Below are positions 1 to 6,878 of a stretch of 7,620 bases of DNA, one piece after another. Source of the stretch: an uncultured Bacteroidota bacterium (GTDB lineage Bacteria > Bacteroidota > Bacteroidia > Chitinophagales > Chitinophagaceae); NCBI GenBank assembly GCA_903825065.1, contig CAIJZG010000001.1, positions 1-7,620 of the forward strand, read 5' to 3'. Position 1 is the first letter of the stretch; each line of letters starts with the position of its first letter. A model generated the notes under the pieces. It had not been told where the DNA came from and searched no databases. It was given only the letters and a program-made list of their open reading frames with translations. The translations under genes and the position numbers were made by a program.

Positions 1-656
1 GCATCGATAGCTTTTAATTCAGATTCGATATAATTAAATAGGTCTGTTCTTGATGCTTGTTTTGGTAATACAGATCCTAGGGCATCTTTTTCAGTGGCCA
101 TCGGACCAGTTCCAAATAAATCCATAATTACCCAATACTGATAAGCACGTAAAAATCTCGCTTCAGTAGCATATACTTTAATGGCATCTGCATCCGCACC
201 TGTAATTCCTCTTGATGTTAAATTTGCAGCAGAAGATTGGTTGATGAAGTCGTTACATAAAGTGATTTGATAATAAGCACGATAATATAAACCTGTTAAC
301 ATTGGATTACTAGAAGACCAGTTCATATTATGGAAATCCTGAATTCCCGGGTCACCCCATGAAACTACGGCTTCGTCGGTACTTAACTCCTGTGCTTTCC
401 AATACAAACGTAAAAAGTCGGAAGTACCTTCATCAATTCCTTGGATATCTCCATTTCCTGCAGGTCCTTGATTTCCTGTTAAAGCAAAGCTTCCGTAAAC
501 TTTTGCAAAAGCTTGTTTATAACCAGCTGGTGAGCTATACACTTGTGCAGCAGTTACGTCGTTTGTAGGGAGAAGATCTAACTTCTTGGTACAAGACGCA
601 AAGCAACTTACAAGAAAGCCTGCGGTTATAACGATTTTAAAAATATTCTTTTTCAT
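1..656 (-). CDS. susD: SusD/RagB-family starch-binding outer-membrane lipoprotein, 3' part cut by window edge
   Basis: This is the N-terminal 218 residues of a SusD-like glycan-binding lipoprotein; the reading frame stays open to position 1, so more than half of a typical ~500-550 aa protein lies outside the window. SusD sits on the cell surface as a lid over SusC and captures oligosaccharides. Translation from the ATG at 656-654 begins MKKNIFKIVITAGFLVSC. A hydrophobic signal is followed by two possible lipidation cysteines, C18 (LVSC) and C22 (FASC). C22 precedes TKKLDLLPTND, the family's usual 'C-x-K-x-LD-x-x-P' N-terminus, so C22 is the likelier site. Around residues 70-110 come IQGIDEGTSDFLRLYW, then QELSTDEAV and DFHNMNWSSSNP, and later VYATEARFLRAYQYW, all characteristic of SusD proteins near starch genes. 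It starts 33 nt after susC, so it is almost certainly co-transcribed. The starch assignment is inferred from the amylase upstream and from these motifs; the family call is firm. Confidence 0.93.
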   Translation of the reverse strand, partial: MKKNIFKIVITAGFLVSCFASCTKKLDLLPTNDVTAAQVYSSPAGYKQAFAKVYGSFALTGNQGPAGNGDIQGIDEGTSDFLRLYWKAQELSTDEAVVSWGDPGIQDFHNMNWSSSNPMLTGLYYRAYYQITLCNDFINQSSAANLTSRGITGADADAIKVYATEARFLRAYQYWVIMDLFGTGPMATEKDALGSVLPKQASRTDLFNYIESELKAID

Positions 657-689
657 AATTATTTTTTTGTGTTATTACTTGTATTTAGA

Positions 690-3600
690 TCAAAAATCTA
701 GGTTTAAGCCTAGTACAAAAGTTCTAGGTCTAGGGTATAAATTATTATCAATACCACCATTGATTTCAGGATCTAGCCCTTTGTATTTAGTAATTACAAA
801 TACATTCTGAACATTTGCACTTATACGAAGAGAAGCTTTATTATGAAAAACTTTTCCTGCGTTATAGCCAAAGTTGATATTGTCCATTCTTAAGAATGAA
901 GCATTCTGAACATAGTAGTCAGACAAGTAATAGTTCGTTCCATTTCCGCTAAAGTTGGTATACAATAAATCTTTGGAACCATTATTCACATATCCAATTG
1001 GATTAATGATATTACGGATAGTACCAGAGCTAGAAGCTACGTTATTGTATAAGTAGTTACCAACATTTGCCCTCATCACAAATCCTGCATTCCATTTTTT
1101 GTAATTCACATTTGTACTAAATCCGAAGAACATAGTTGGATCAGCACCTTTGTATTGATACAAATCTTTTTCATTGATTGCTCCATCACGATTTTTATCA
1201 TCGAATAAGTTATCGATTGGTTTACCTGTTAGTATATTATAAACTTGTTTATATACATAGAAAGCACCGCGATTAGATCCAACAGAGTTAATCAATATAG
1301 TATTACCAGTACCACCAGAAATTCCTCCAAATCTTGCACCTGCATAAGAAGGGTCATCAGAGATGGTTAATTTAGTGATCTTGTTTTTGTTATAAGTGGC
1401 GTTGAAAGCTACATCCCAAGTAAGGTCTTTCCCTTTAATTACTTGATAATTGATGGAAAATTCTACACCCTTATTTTGCATACTTCCTACGTTAGCAACA
1501 ATCTTATTGGAGAAGTTTGTACCTGCAGGCTGATTGATTTCATTCAACAAATTGGTTGTATTTTTTTCATAATACTCAATACTACCTGTGATACGATTAT
1601 TTAAGAAACCATAATCCATCGCAATATTTGTTGTGGCAGTTTGTTCCCATTTCCTATTGTAGTAATAACCACCTGGGCGATACATTTGATAGAAAGAATT
1701 TCCTAATTGATAGGAAGCAGTAGCGCTACTTAAATTATAATAAGAAATATAATCGTAGTTACCGATACCATCTTGTTGACCAGTAACACCATAACCTACT
1801 CTGAATTTCAAATCAGAAACAACGTCAACATTTTTAAGGAAAGTTTCGTTTTTGGCTTTCCATGCTAAAGCAGCAGAAGGAAATACACCATAACGATTAT
1901 TTGGATTAAACTTTGAAGAACCATCTCTACGAACAGAAGCAGTAATTATATAATTATTGTTGTAGGTAAAGTTTACACGTCCTAAATAAGATAACAACAC
2001 ATTCTCAGGTTGATCAAAAGGATAGTTAGGTGAACTTACAACAGTATTGTCATAGGTAAGGTCTGGGTAATTGTAGTTCTTAGTTTTATAATCCTGGAAC
2101 TCATAACCCGCAATAGCTTCGACTCTACTTTTAATTGATTTTAATTCTTTACTGTAGTTCAGATAGAAGTTTAAATACTGATTATTTCTTACCTGTTTGT
2201 ATTGTGTATTCTGACCGCCATGTAAAACGCCATTAGGATCTTTAAATCTTCTGTACGACATAGCAGCGCTATCATTAATTACAGTAGTTCCAGTTCCCTG
2301 TGAGTAATCATAACCCACATTTAAGATAGCACGAACATCAGGAAAAAAATGAAGTTTATAGTCAATCACTGCATTAGCAATTGTTCTTTGTGTATTACTT
2401 AAATCCTGTTTTTGCATTAACTGACCTAAAGGATTTTTTGGAGCCAAAGCTTCTAATCCTGTAGTAGCGTTATTATTAGCATTCAACCATTCCCAATATC
2501 CACCGTATCTGGCACTGCTTGAATATACTTGTTGTGTTGGATCGAAGAAAACAGCAGAACCAATTGCACCTTGATTTGCAAATCGGCTTTTGCCAAAAGA
2601 TCCCTTCACATTTATATCAATTTTCAAATGATTATCTAGCAATGTTGGATTTAATGTTAACCCAACAGATGTACGTTCTAAATTATCTGTTTTAAGAATA
2701 CCATTCTGATTCAGATAACCCAGAGATAAACGATAAGGCAAGTTTTTGAAACCGCCTGATATACTAAAATTATTATCAGTACCAATTGCATTCTGATAAA
2801 TCTGATCCTGCCAATCTGTATGAGCAGTTCCTAATTTTGAAACAATAGCAGCAGGAGCATTTGCTTGTACTATTGCAGAAACTTGATCAGCATTTAAAAT
2901 ATCTGCTTTCTTTGCAATAGATGCTGAAGATAATTGTGTGCTAAAATTAAAAGTTGGAATTCCTTTTTTACCTTTTTTGGTAGTAATTAAAATTACTCCG
3001 TTTGATGCTCTTGAACCATAAATAGCAGTTGCAGAGGCATCTTTTAAAACAGAGAACGTTTCAATATCGTTAGGGTTAATCATGCTTAATGGATTAGCCA
3101 CTCCCGAAATTGCATCATTACTCAACGGCATTCCGTCAATAACAATCAATGGATCATTACTAGCATTCAATGAAGCACCACCACGAATACGAATAGTACT
3201 TCCTGAACCAGGTGCACCACCATTTGATGTGATAGCAACACCGGCAATTTTACCAGAGATCAATTGTTCAGGAGTAGTAATAGCTCCCTTAACGAAATCT
3301 TTAGAACTAACAGTTGAAACCGAACCTGTTAAATCTTTTTTCTTTGCCGAACCATAACCAATAACAACTACTTCATTTAAAGAAGCATTTGATTGGTCTA
3401 ATGTAATTTGAAGATTACTACCTGTTCCGATAGAAATCTCTTTTTTTGAATAGCTAATTGAACTTACTACCAATGTATTTGCTGATGCTGGAACTTTCAG
3501 ACTGAAAGCACCATTTGCATCTGTTGACACACCAATTGTAGTTCCTTTAACCAAAACCGAAGCGCCCACAAGAACCGCTCCGTCTTTTGAATCTGTTACC

Positions 3601-3692
3601 TTACCGGTAACCACCCTGTCCTGTGCTAAAGCCGGCATAGCAAATGCGAGCATTACCGTAACAAAGGCTAATAGCAATCGTTTAATGTTCAT
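690..3692 (-). CDS. susC: SusC/RagA-family TonB-dependent outer-membrane glycan transporter
   Basis: This is a complete 1000-residue SusC-type transporter, the outer-membrane barrel that imports oligosaccharides delivered by SusD using TonB energy. The signal peptide covers residues 1-23 (MNIKRLLLAFV... ending PALA before Q24). Residues ~26-100 form the carboxypeptidase-regulatory-like beta-sandwich (VTGKVTDSKDGAVLVGASV). NEVVVIGYGSAKKKDLTGSV at ~106-125 is the usual TonB-box/plug entry. The plug continues to ~240, with IRIRGGASLNASNDPLIVIDG and ATAIYGSRASNGVILITTKK. The rest is a 22-strand-type barrel ending in the family's LNLDF. There is no STN domain, so it is not an anti-sigma-signalling transporter. 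The frame extends 18 codons upstream to an ATG at 3746, but the ATG at 3692 is chosen because it directly precedes the charged and hydrophobic signal peptide. The leader is A/T-rich (ACTATTT before ATG) with no Shine-Dalgarno sequence, as is normal for this phylum. Starch specificity is inferred from the neighbouring amylase. Confidence 0.96.
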   Translation of the reverse strand: MNIKRLLLAFVTVMLAFAMPALAQDRVVTGKVTDSKDGAVLVGASVLVKGTTIGVSTDANGAFSLKVPASANTLVVSSISYSKKEISIGTGSNLQITLDQSNASLNEVVVIGYGSAKKKDLTGSVSTVSSKDFVKGAITTPEQLISGKIAGVAITSNGGAPGSGSTIRIRGGASLNASNDPLIVIDGMPLSNDAISGVANPLSMINPNDIETFSVLKDASATAIYGSRASNGVILITTKKGKKGIPTFNFSTQLSSASIAKKADILNADQVSAIVQANAPAAIVSKLGTAHTDWQDQIYQNAIGTDNNFSISGGFKNLPYRLSLGYLNQNGILKTDNLERTSVGLTLNPTLLDNHLKIDINVKGSFGKSRFANQGAIGSAVFFDPTQQVYSSSARYGGYWEWLNANNNATTGLEALAPKNPLGQLMQKQDLSNTQRTIANAVIDYKLHFFPDVRAILNVGYDYSQGTGTTVINDSAAMSYRRFKDPNGVLHGGQNTQYKQVRNNQYLNFYLNYSKELKSIKSRVEAIAGYEFQDYKTKNYNYPDLTYDNTVVSSPNYPFDQPENVLLSYLGRVNFTYNNNYIITASVRRDGSSKFNPNNRYGVFPSAALAWKAKNETFLKNVDVVSDLKFRVGYGVTGQQDGIGNYDYISYYNLSSATASYQLGNSFYQMYRPGGYYYNRKWEQTATTNIAMDYGFLNNRITGSIEYYEKNTTNLLNEINQPAGTNFSNKIVANVGSMQNKGVEFSINYQVIKGKDLTWDVAFNATYNKNKITKLTISDDPSYAGARFGGISGGTGNTILINSVGSNRGAFYVYKQVYNILTGKPIDNLFDDKNRDGAINEKDLYQYKGADPTMFFGFSTNVNYKKWNAGFVMRANVGNYLYNNVASSSGTIRNIINPIGYVNNGSKDLLYTNFSGNGTNYYLSDYYVQNASFLRMDNINFGYNAGKVFHNKASLRISANVQNVFVITKYKGLDPEINGGIDNNLYPRPRTFVLGLNLDF

Positions 3693-3809
3693 AAATAGTG
3701 GTTTTTTGATATAAAATTTTAACTGTACATATTTGGAATTATCCAACCAAGAATTCTCAACCTGGGGGATGAAATAAGAAACTGATATTTGATTTGTTGC
3801 TCATAGGAT
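3693..3809 (-). other. Amylase-susC intergenic region, 117 nt, with a small inverted repeat
   Basis: This gap is longer than expected for tightly coupled genes. Read on the minus strand it contains the inverted repeat TTGGA-TAAT-TCCAA (3733-3746) about 40 nt before the susC ATG, and a short AGAATTCT palindrome (3750-3757). I found no good match to the Bacteroidota promoter pattern (TTTG, about 20 nt, TAnnTTTG). I also found no GC-rich hairpin with a U-tract that would terminate the amylase transcript. Read-through from amylase into susC is therefore the default view. A second internal promoter, or mRNA processing that favours susCD, remains possible. Confidence 0.45.
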
Positions 3810-6698
3810 TTATTTTTCGATGATTAACTTTTCAATTTTTTGTTTGCCATTTACCAACAGCTGCACCAAATACATGCCGTTTGAAAATGTAGAAAAGGAA
3901 TTACTCAAAGCCATACTATGTAAACCTTTTGTTTGGTAACCATTATAAATACTACGAATGCGATTACCATTTATTGATAACATATTAATTGCCACTTTCC
4001 CATTTTCTGGTAGGTCGTAATTTATGATGGCATTTTGACGAGCAGGGTTTGGCGAGATAGTCATCGTCATTGTAAGGCTAATAGAAGTACTGGGCATTAT
4101 AGCAGTAGCAATTGTATTCTTTACGTCTTTATTAGTATACACATAATACTCTCCTGGTTGCAGATTGATTGTTTCTGCATTACCGGTTGCCGTCCTTGTT
4201 GAGCCAGTTAAATAACTATACCAGGTGCCTGCATTGGGGAAAGTAATGCTCGCGCTATTTGGAACAACATCAAAATTTCCAACTACCACCACATTCAATG
4301 AATCAGTAGTAAGCTTTAACCATTTTACATTGCTTGCCATATCATAAGCTGAATTGGCAGTTGTAAATGTGCTGAGATAGTTTGGAGTCAATTTTAATTT
4401 AATTAATTGAGCATACACATTGTATAATGATTGCCTTGCCGGATTTGAATAATAATCCCATCTAATTGGTTTAGGACTTAGTCGGCAATTGTTTGGATCA
4501 ATCGTTACTCCATCACTACAAGTATTAATTGAATAATTATATCCTAATTCGCCAAACTGCCATAAAAGTTTAGGACCTGGAATCATTGCCCAAAATGCAG
4601 CACCCATCTCATTGCGCTTTAATGCAGTAATAGTATCCTTGATGTTATAGGAACCCGAAACATTTCCGAATGCAATATTTTTATAAGCAAGACGCTCTTC
4701 GTCATGGCTCTCCATATAACCTACTAGATTAGGCTTTGTCCATCCCCTTGTTGGGCTATTAAATAAAGTGCTTTGTAAATCAGACCCAGTGTTATAACCC
4801 ATTGTGGCCTGATTAAAACTATAATTTGAGTTACCCCATAACAACATTCCGTAATTAGAAAGTTCAATCTCTTCTTGATTTACTGCAAAGTGTTCCAGAA
4901 TACAATATGCATTTGTTGAAATGCTTTGCATCTTATCATAAATTCTTTTCCAAATAGCTATTCTACTTGCATCATAATTTCCCCATGCAGTTACATCAGT
5001 TGGATTATTTGTTTGAGTGAACCCCTTAGATAAATCCCATCTAAATCCATCCACTTTATAATTGGTAAGCCAGTGATTCATTACACGATCTACAAAATCT
5101 TTAGTGGCTTGTGATTCATGGTTAAAATCATACCCTACATTAAATGGATGTGTGGCATATTGATTAAACCAAGGACTATTTGCAGCTGGTATATTATTAA
5201 CTGGATCCCAATATAATTGCACCATTGGTGATTGACCAAAGGAATGGTTCATCACCATATCCATGATAACAGCGATCCCTTGTTTATGACACTCATCTAT
5301 AAATGCACGAACAGCTGTTTCTGTTCCATATGCTTTATCTGGAGCAAAATAAAAACTTGGGTTATACCCCCAGCTATTATTTCCTTCAAATTCATTGAAA
5401 GGCATTACTTCAATAGCATTCACACCCAATCTTTTCAAATAACTAATCGTGTCTTTTACAGTTTGAAAATTTTGTGTTGCTACAAAATCACGTATCAATA
5501 ATTCGTATATAACTAAATTACTTTTATTAGGTCTTGTAAAATTAGCTACCTGCCAGTTGTATGCAGGCTTTGCAGTTTGCAGGATACTTACTATACCCGT
5601 TGTTTTACCTGTAGGATAAGCTTTTAAATTAGGATATGTTGTGCTAGAAATATACTGATCATTATTTGGGTCAAGAATTTTCTCCGTATTATAATCAGCC
5701 ACTAATAAGCTGCCATCCACTTTATACTGATAAGCATATTCAGTTCCTGGAGTTAGGCCTGTTAAACGTAACCAATAAGTAGTGGAATCTGGTGTTTGAT
5801 TCATTTGATATTGACTGCTCTGTGTCCAATTATTAAAATCACCTAAAACTGTTACTATTGATTTATGAGGAGCATATAAAACCAATGTGCAAGCTGTGGC
5901 ATCAGTTTCATAATTGATACCCTGTTTTAAACCAGCAGGCACTGGAGCAATTGTGTTCCCACCAGCAACAAAGAAACTTAGTGTATCGCTTGTGGTTACT
6001 CCTACATTAGTTGATGTTGCTACAATTGTTTGAGCGCCGGTACTTGAAATCTTTGTTTTAGTAGCCAAAGTTGTTGTTGCTGTTTGACTCGCTACCTGTG
6101 AACCATTAAAAAACAAATTTAAATCGGATGTTAAACTACTTGCTGCAGAAATTGAAATGGAATCCCCTAACAATTTTGTAATTACTTCTGGAATCGGAGT
6201 ATAAGTAGGCTGTTTAAATGGATTGGTAATATGTACATAATTTGCAATGTCATAAACAGGTATGAACATATCAGAACCATCTGCATTTGCTTGCTTTATT
6301 GCACCAGTTCCATTTCTGAAAAGCACGGCTATTTTTAATATTTTTTCTGACGGATTGGTTATCCCGAAAAATGTGCGAAGACCTCCTACAATCGTAAACT
6401 TCCACTGATTATTTCCTAAATAAGAACAAAGTCTGTCCGCTCCTGGTGAAGCCCATGGATATTTTACATATTTCCAATCACTAGAATTTGCGCTCAGTGA
6501 AGTAATTACACCGATATGCACATACATATCAGATGTAGGTATATAATTTAAAATTGCTTTATTCCCGTAATTAGCATCACAAACAATATCAATATTGCTG
6601 GCATTATCTAAAACAAATTCAGGAGTGGTCTTTAATAACTGTGCATTACTGCAAATAGCAGTAAATATTATAACAACAAGCAGGCAAGCTTTTTTCAT
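3810..6698 (-). CDS. Secreted multidomain GH13 alpha-amylase with T9SS C-terminal sorting domain
   Basis: This 962-residue protein should hydrolyse alpha-1,4-glucan at or outside the cell surface. Residues 1-20 form a signal peptide (MKKACLLVVIIFTAICSNAQ) with no lipobox. Residues ~25-150 look like an accessory beta-sandwich rich in exposed aromatics (W75, Y77, Y80, W82, W99), perhaps glycan-binding. An Ig-like domain (~175-246) follows, then a CBM48/E-set-like module (~258-345, VTVLGDFNNW). The GH13 barrel spans ~395-750 and all invariant residues are present: D480, N484 and H485 (region I); R553 and nucleophile D555 (II); acid/base E602 (III); H665 and D666 (IV). It should therefore be active. 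A C-terminal beta domain (~755-856) precedes a T9SS type-A sorting domain (~878-962, ISPNPARQNA to KLIIEK). The ATG at 6698 is chosen over a TTG four codons upstream because it opens a clean signal peptide. The GH13 subfamily and exact product (amylase or a related alpha-glucan hydrolase) cannot be fixed by eye. Confidence 0.93.
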   Translation of the reverse strand: MKKACLLVVIIFTAICSNAQLLKTTPEFVLDNASNIDIVCDANYGNKAILNYIPTSDMYVHIGVITSLSANSSDWKYVKYPWASPGADRLCSYLGNNQWKFTIVGGLRTFFGITNPSEKILKIAVLFRNGTGAIKQANADGSDMFIPVYDIANYVHITNPFKQPTYTPIPEVITKLLGDSISISAASSLTSDLNLFFNGSQVASQTATTTLATKTKISSTGAQTIVATSTNVGVTTSDTLSFFVAGGNTIAPVPAGLKQGINYETDATACTLVLYAPHKSIVTVLGDFNNWTQSSQYQMNQTPDSTTYWLRLTGLTPGTEYAYQYKVDGSLLVADYNTEKILDPNNDQYISSTTYPNLKAYPTGKTTGIVSILQTAKPAYNWQVANFTRPNKSNLVIYELLIRDFVATQNFQTVKDTISYLKRLGVNAIEVMPFNEFEGNNSWGYNPSFYFAPDKAYGTETAVRAFIDECHKQGIAVIMDMVMNHSFGQSPMVQLYWDPVNNIPAANSPWFNQYATHPFNVGYDFNHESQATKDFVDRVMNHWLTNYKVDGFRWDLSKGFTQTNNPTDVTAWGNYDASRIAIWKRIYDKMQSISTNAYCILEHFAVNQEEIELSNYGMLLWGNSNYSFNQATMGYNTGSDLQSTLFNSPTRGWTKPNLVGYMESHDEERLAYKNIAFGNVSGSYNIKDTITALKRNEMGAAFWAMIPGPKLLWQFGELGYNYSINTCSDGVTIDPNNCRLSPKPIRWDYYSNPARQSLYNVYAQLIKLKLTPNYLSTFTTANSAYDMASNVKWLKLTTDSLNVVVVGNFDVVPNSASITFPNAGTWYSYLTGSTRTATGNAETINLQPGEYYVYTNKDVKNTIATAIMPSTSISLTMTMTISPNPARQNAIINYDLPENGKVAINMLSINGNRIRSIYNGYQTKGLHSMALSNSFSTFSNGMYLVQLLVNGKQKIEKLIIEK

Positions 6699-6737
6699 AT
6701 AGCAAATCAATTCAGGAAACTGATAGCAACCCTAACA

Positions 6738-6753
6738 TTGCAATCGTTTGCGA
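6738..6753. promoter_or_regulatory. LacI-operator-like imperfect palindrome
   Basis: On the minus strand this reads TCGCAAACGATTGCAA. Six of its eight base pairs are symmetric around a central CG: GCAA and TTGC arms, the CG centre, and the outer T/A pair. This is the general shape of LacI/GalR-family operators (GCAA-x-CG-x-TTGC). It lies 40-55 nt before the amylase ATG, where a bound repressor would block transcription. No LacI-type gene is in the window, so the partner, if real, is elsewhere. Chance occurrence is quite possible. Confidence 0.35.
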
Positions 6754-6755
6754 TG

Positions 6756-6778
6756 TAATGTGTGAATTTAACACATTA
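6756..6778. promoter_or_regulatory. Candidate operator A: perfect inverted repeat TAATGTGT-N7-ACACATTA
   Basis: Two perfect 8-bp arms surround a 7-nt AT-rich spacer (GAATTTA). The core TGTGT-N7-ACACA (6759-6775) is the same as in candidate operator B, and the two cores start exactly 30 bp apart, close to three helical turns. It lies just downstream of the candidate promoter, about where transcription would start, so binding there would repress. The adjacent NrtR-type regulator is the obvious candidate ligand. That link is inferred. Confidence 0.5.
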
Positions 6779-6782
6779 ACAA

Positions 6783-6814
6783 CAAAGTTGTGTATTTTTT
6801 ACACAAAAAAGAAA
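6783..6814 (-). promoter_or_regulatory. Candidate Bacteroidota-type promoter for the amylase (weak match)
   Basis: On the minus strand, TTTC (6814-6811) stands 20 nt before CAACTTTG (6790-6783). These differ by one base each from the TTTG (-33) and TAnnTTTG (-7) elements known for the primary sigma factor of Bacteroidota, and the spacing is right. Transcription would start near 6776, giving an ~80-nt leader before the amylase ATG. The spacer is almost entirely filled by candidate operator B, an arrangement that would suit repression. Both elements are imperfect in an AT-rich stretch, so confidence is low. Confidence 0.3.
6788..6806. promoter_or_regulatory. Candidate operator B: perfect inverted repeat TTGTGTA-N5-TACACAA
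   Basis: Two perfect 7-bp arms surround TTTTT. Aligned with operator A it shares TGTGT-N7-ACACA (6789-6805) with an AT-rich spacer, while the outer flanks differ. Two copies of a 10-base symmetric core at fixed 30-bp spacing suggest tandem dimer-binding sites rather than two unrelated palindromes. A further inverted repeat, ACAAC-AAA-GTTGT (6779-6791), bridges A and B. In RNA these would form only weak AT-rich hairpins, so a DNA-binding role is more likely. Confidence 0.5.
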
Positions 6815-6830
6815 TTTATTTTGGTTGTTT

Positions 6831-6845
6831 AATAAGCAGCTTATT
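6831..6845. promoter_or_regulatory. 15-bp perfect odd palindrome AATAAGC-A-GCTTATT
   Basis: Seven-base arms are perfectly symmetric about one central base, 34 nt after the regulator's stop codon and upstream of the candidate promoter. With no loop it would make a poor RNA hairpin, and no U-tract follows on the minus strand. It therefore looks more like a protein-binding site than a terminator. It does not share the TGTGT core, so a different protein or an activator position is conceivable. Confidence 0.35.
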
Positions 6846-6849
6846 GACG

Positions 6850-6878
6850 AAAAAGTGGTCTATAGCGCTAAAAAGTGG
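6850..6878. repeat. Two direct repeats AAAAAGTGG with 20-bp period around TAGCGCTA
   Basis: The nine-base word AAAAAGTGG occurs at 6850-6858 and 6870-6878, exactly 20 bp apart (about two helical turns), with the perfect 8-nt palindrome TAGCGCTA (6863-6870) between them. The second copy abuts the regulator's TAG stop codon. On the transcribed strand the repeats give two CCACUUUUU stretches, but there is no stable stem before either U-tract, so this is not a standard terminator. The role is unknown. Confidence 0.4.

Larger units (their letters stand above)
6699..6878 (-). promoter_or_regulatory. Regulatory intergenic region before the amylase-susC-susD genes
   Basis: This 180-nt AT-rich region separates the regulator's stop codon from the amylase ATG and is unusually full of symmetric sequence. 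From the regulator side towards the amylase it holds: a pair of AAAAAGTGG direct repeats, a 15-bp perfect palindrome, two TGTGT-N7-ACACA palindromes, and a LacI-operator-like palindrome. There is no open reading frame of note and no convincing intrinsic terminator after the regulator gene. The natural reading is that it holds the promoter and operators for the downstream polysaccharide-utilization genes. That role is inferred from position and symmetry, not shown. Confidence 0.6.

Noticed and set aside
359..810. Two plus-strand open frames (359-568 and 586-810)
   Set aside because: They lie antisense to the SusD N-terminus, the susC-susD gap and the susC 3' end, show no recognisable domain, and have protein sequences typical of shadow frames in AT-rich DNA.
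3082..3357. Plus-strand open frame antisense to the SusC plug region
   Set aside because: Fully inside a strongly conserved coding region on the other strand; no independent support.
3693..3746. Upstream ATG at 3746 as the SusC start
   Set aside because: It would add 18 residues before a textbook signal peptide that starts at 3692, burying the signal away from the N-terminus.
3750..3757. AGAATTCT palindrome as an operator
   Set aside because: Eight bases of symmetry in AT-rich DNA are easily found by chance, and no second copy or context supports a role.
5232..5501. Plus-strand open frame antisense to the amylase barrel
   Set aside because: Overlaps the GH13 catalytic region I on the opposite strand; low-complexity shadow translation.
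6699..6710. TTG at 6710 as the amylase start
   Set aside because: The ATG four codons downstream directly begins the positively charged signal peptide; a TTG start is not needed.
6831..6845. Intrinsic terminator of the regulator gene
   Set aside because: The palindrome has a one-base centre and AT-only outer stem, and no U-tract follows it on the transcribed strand.
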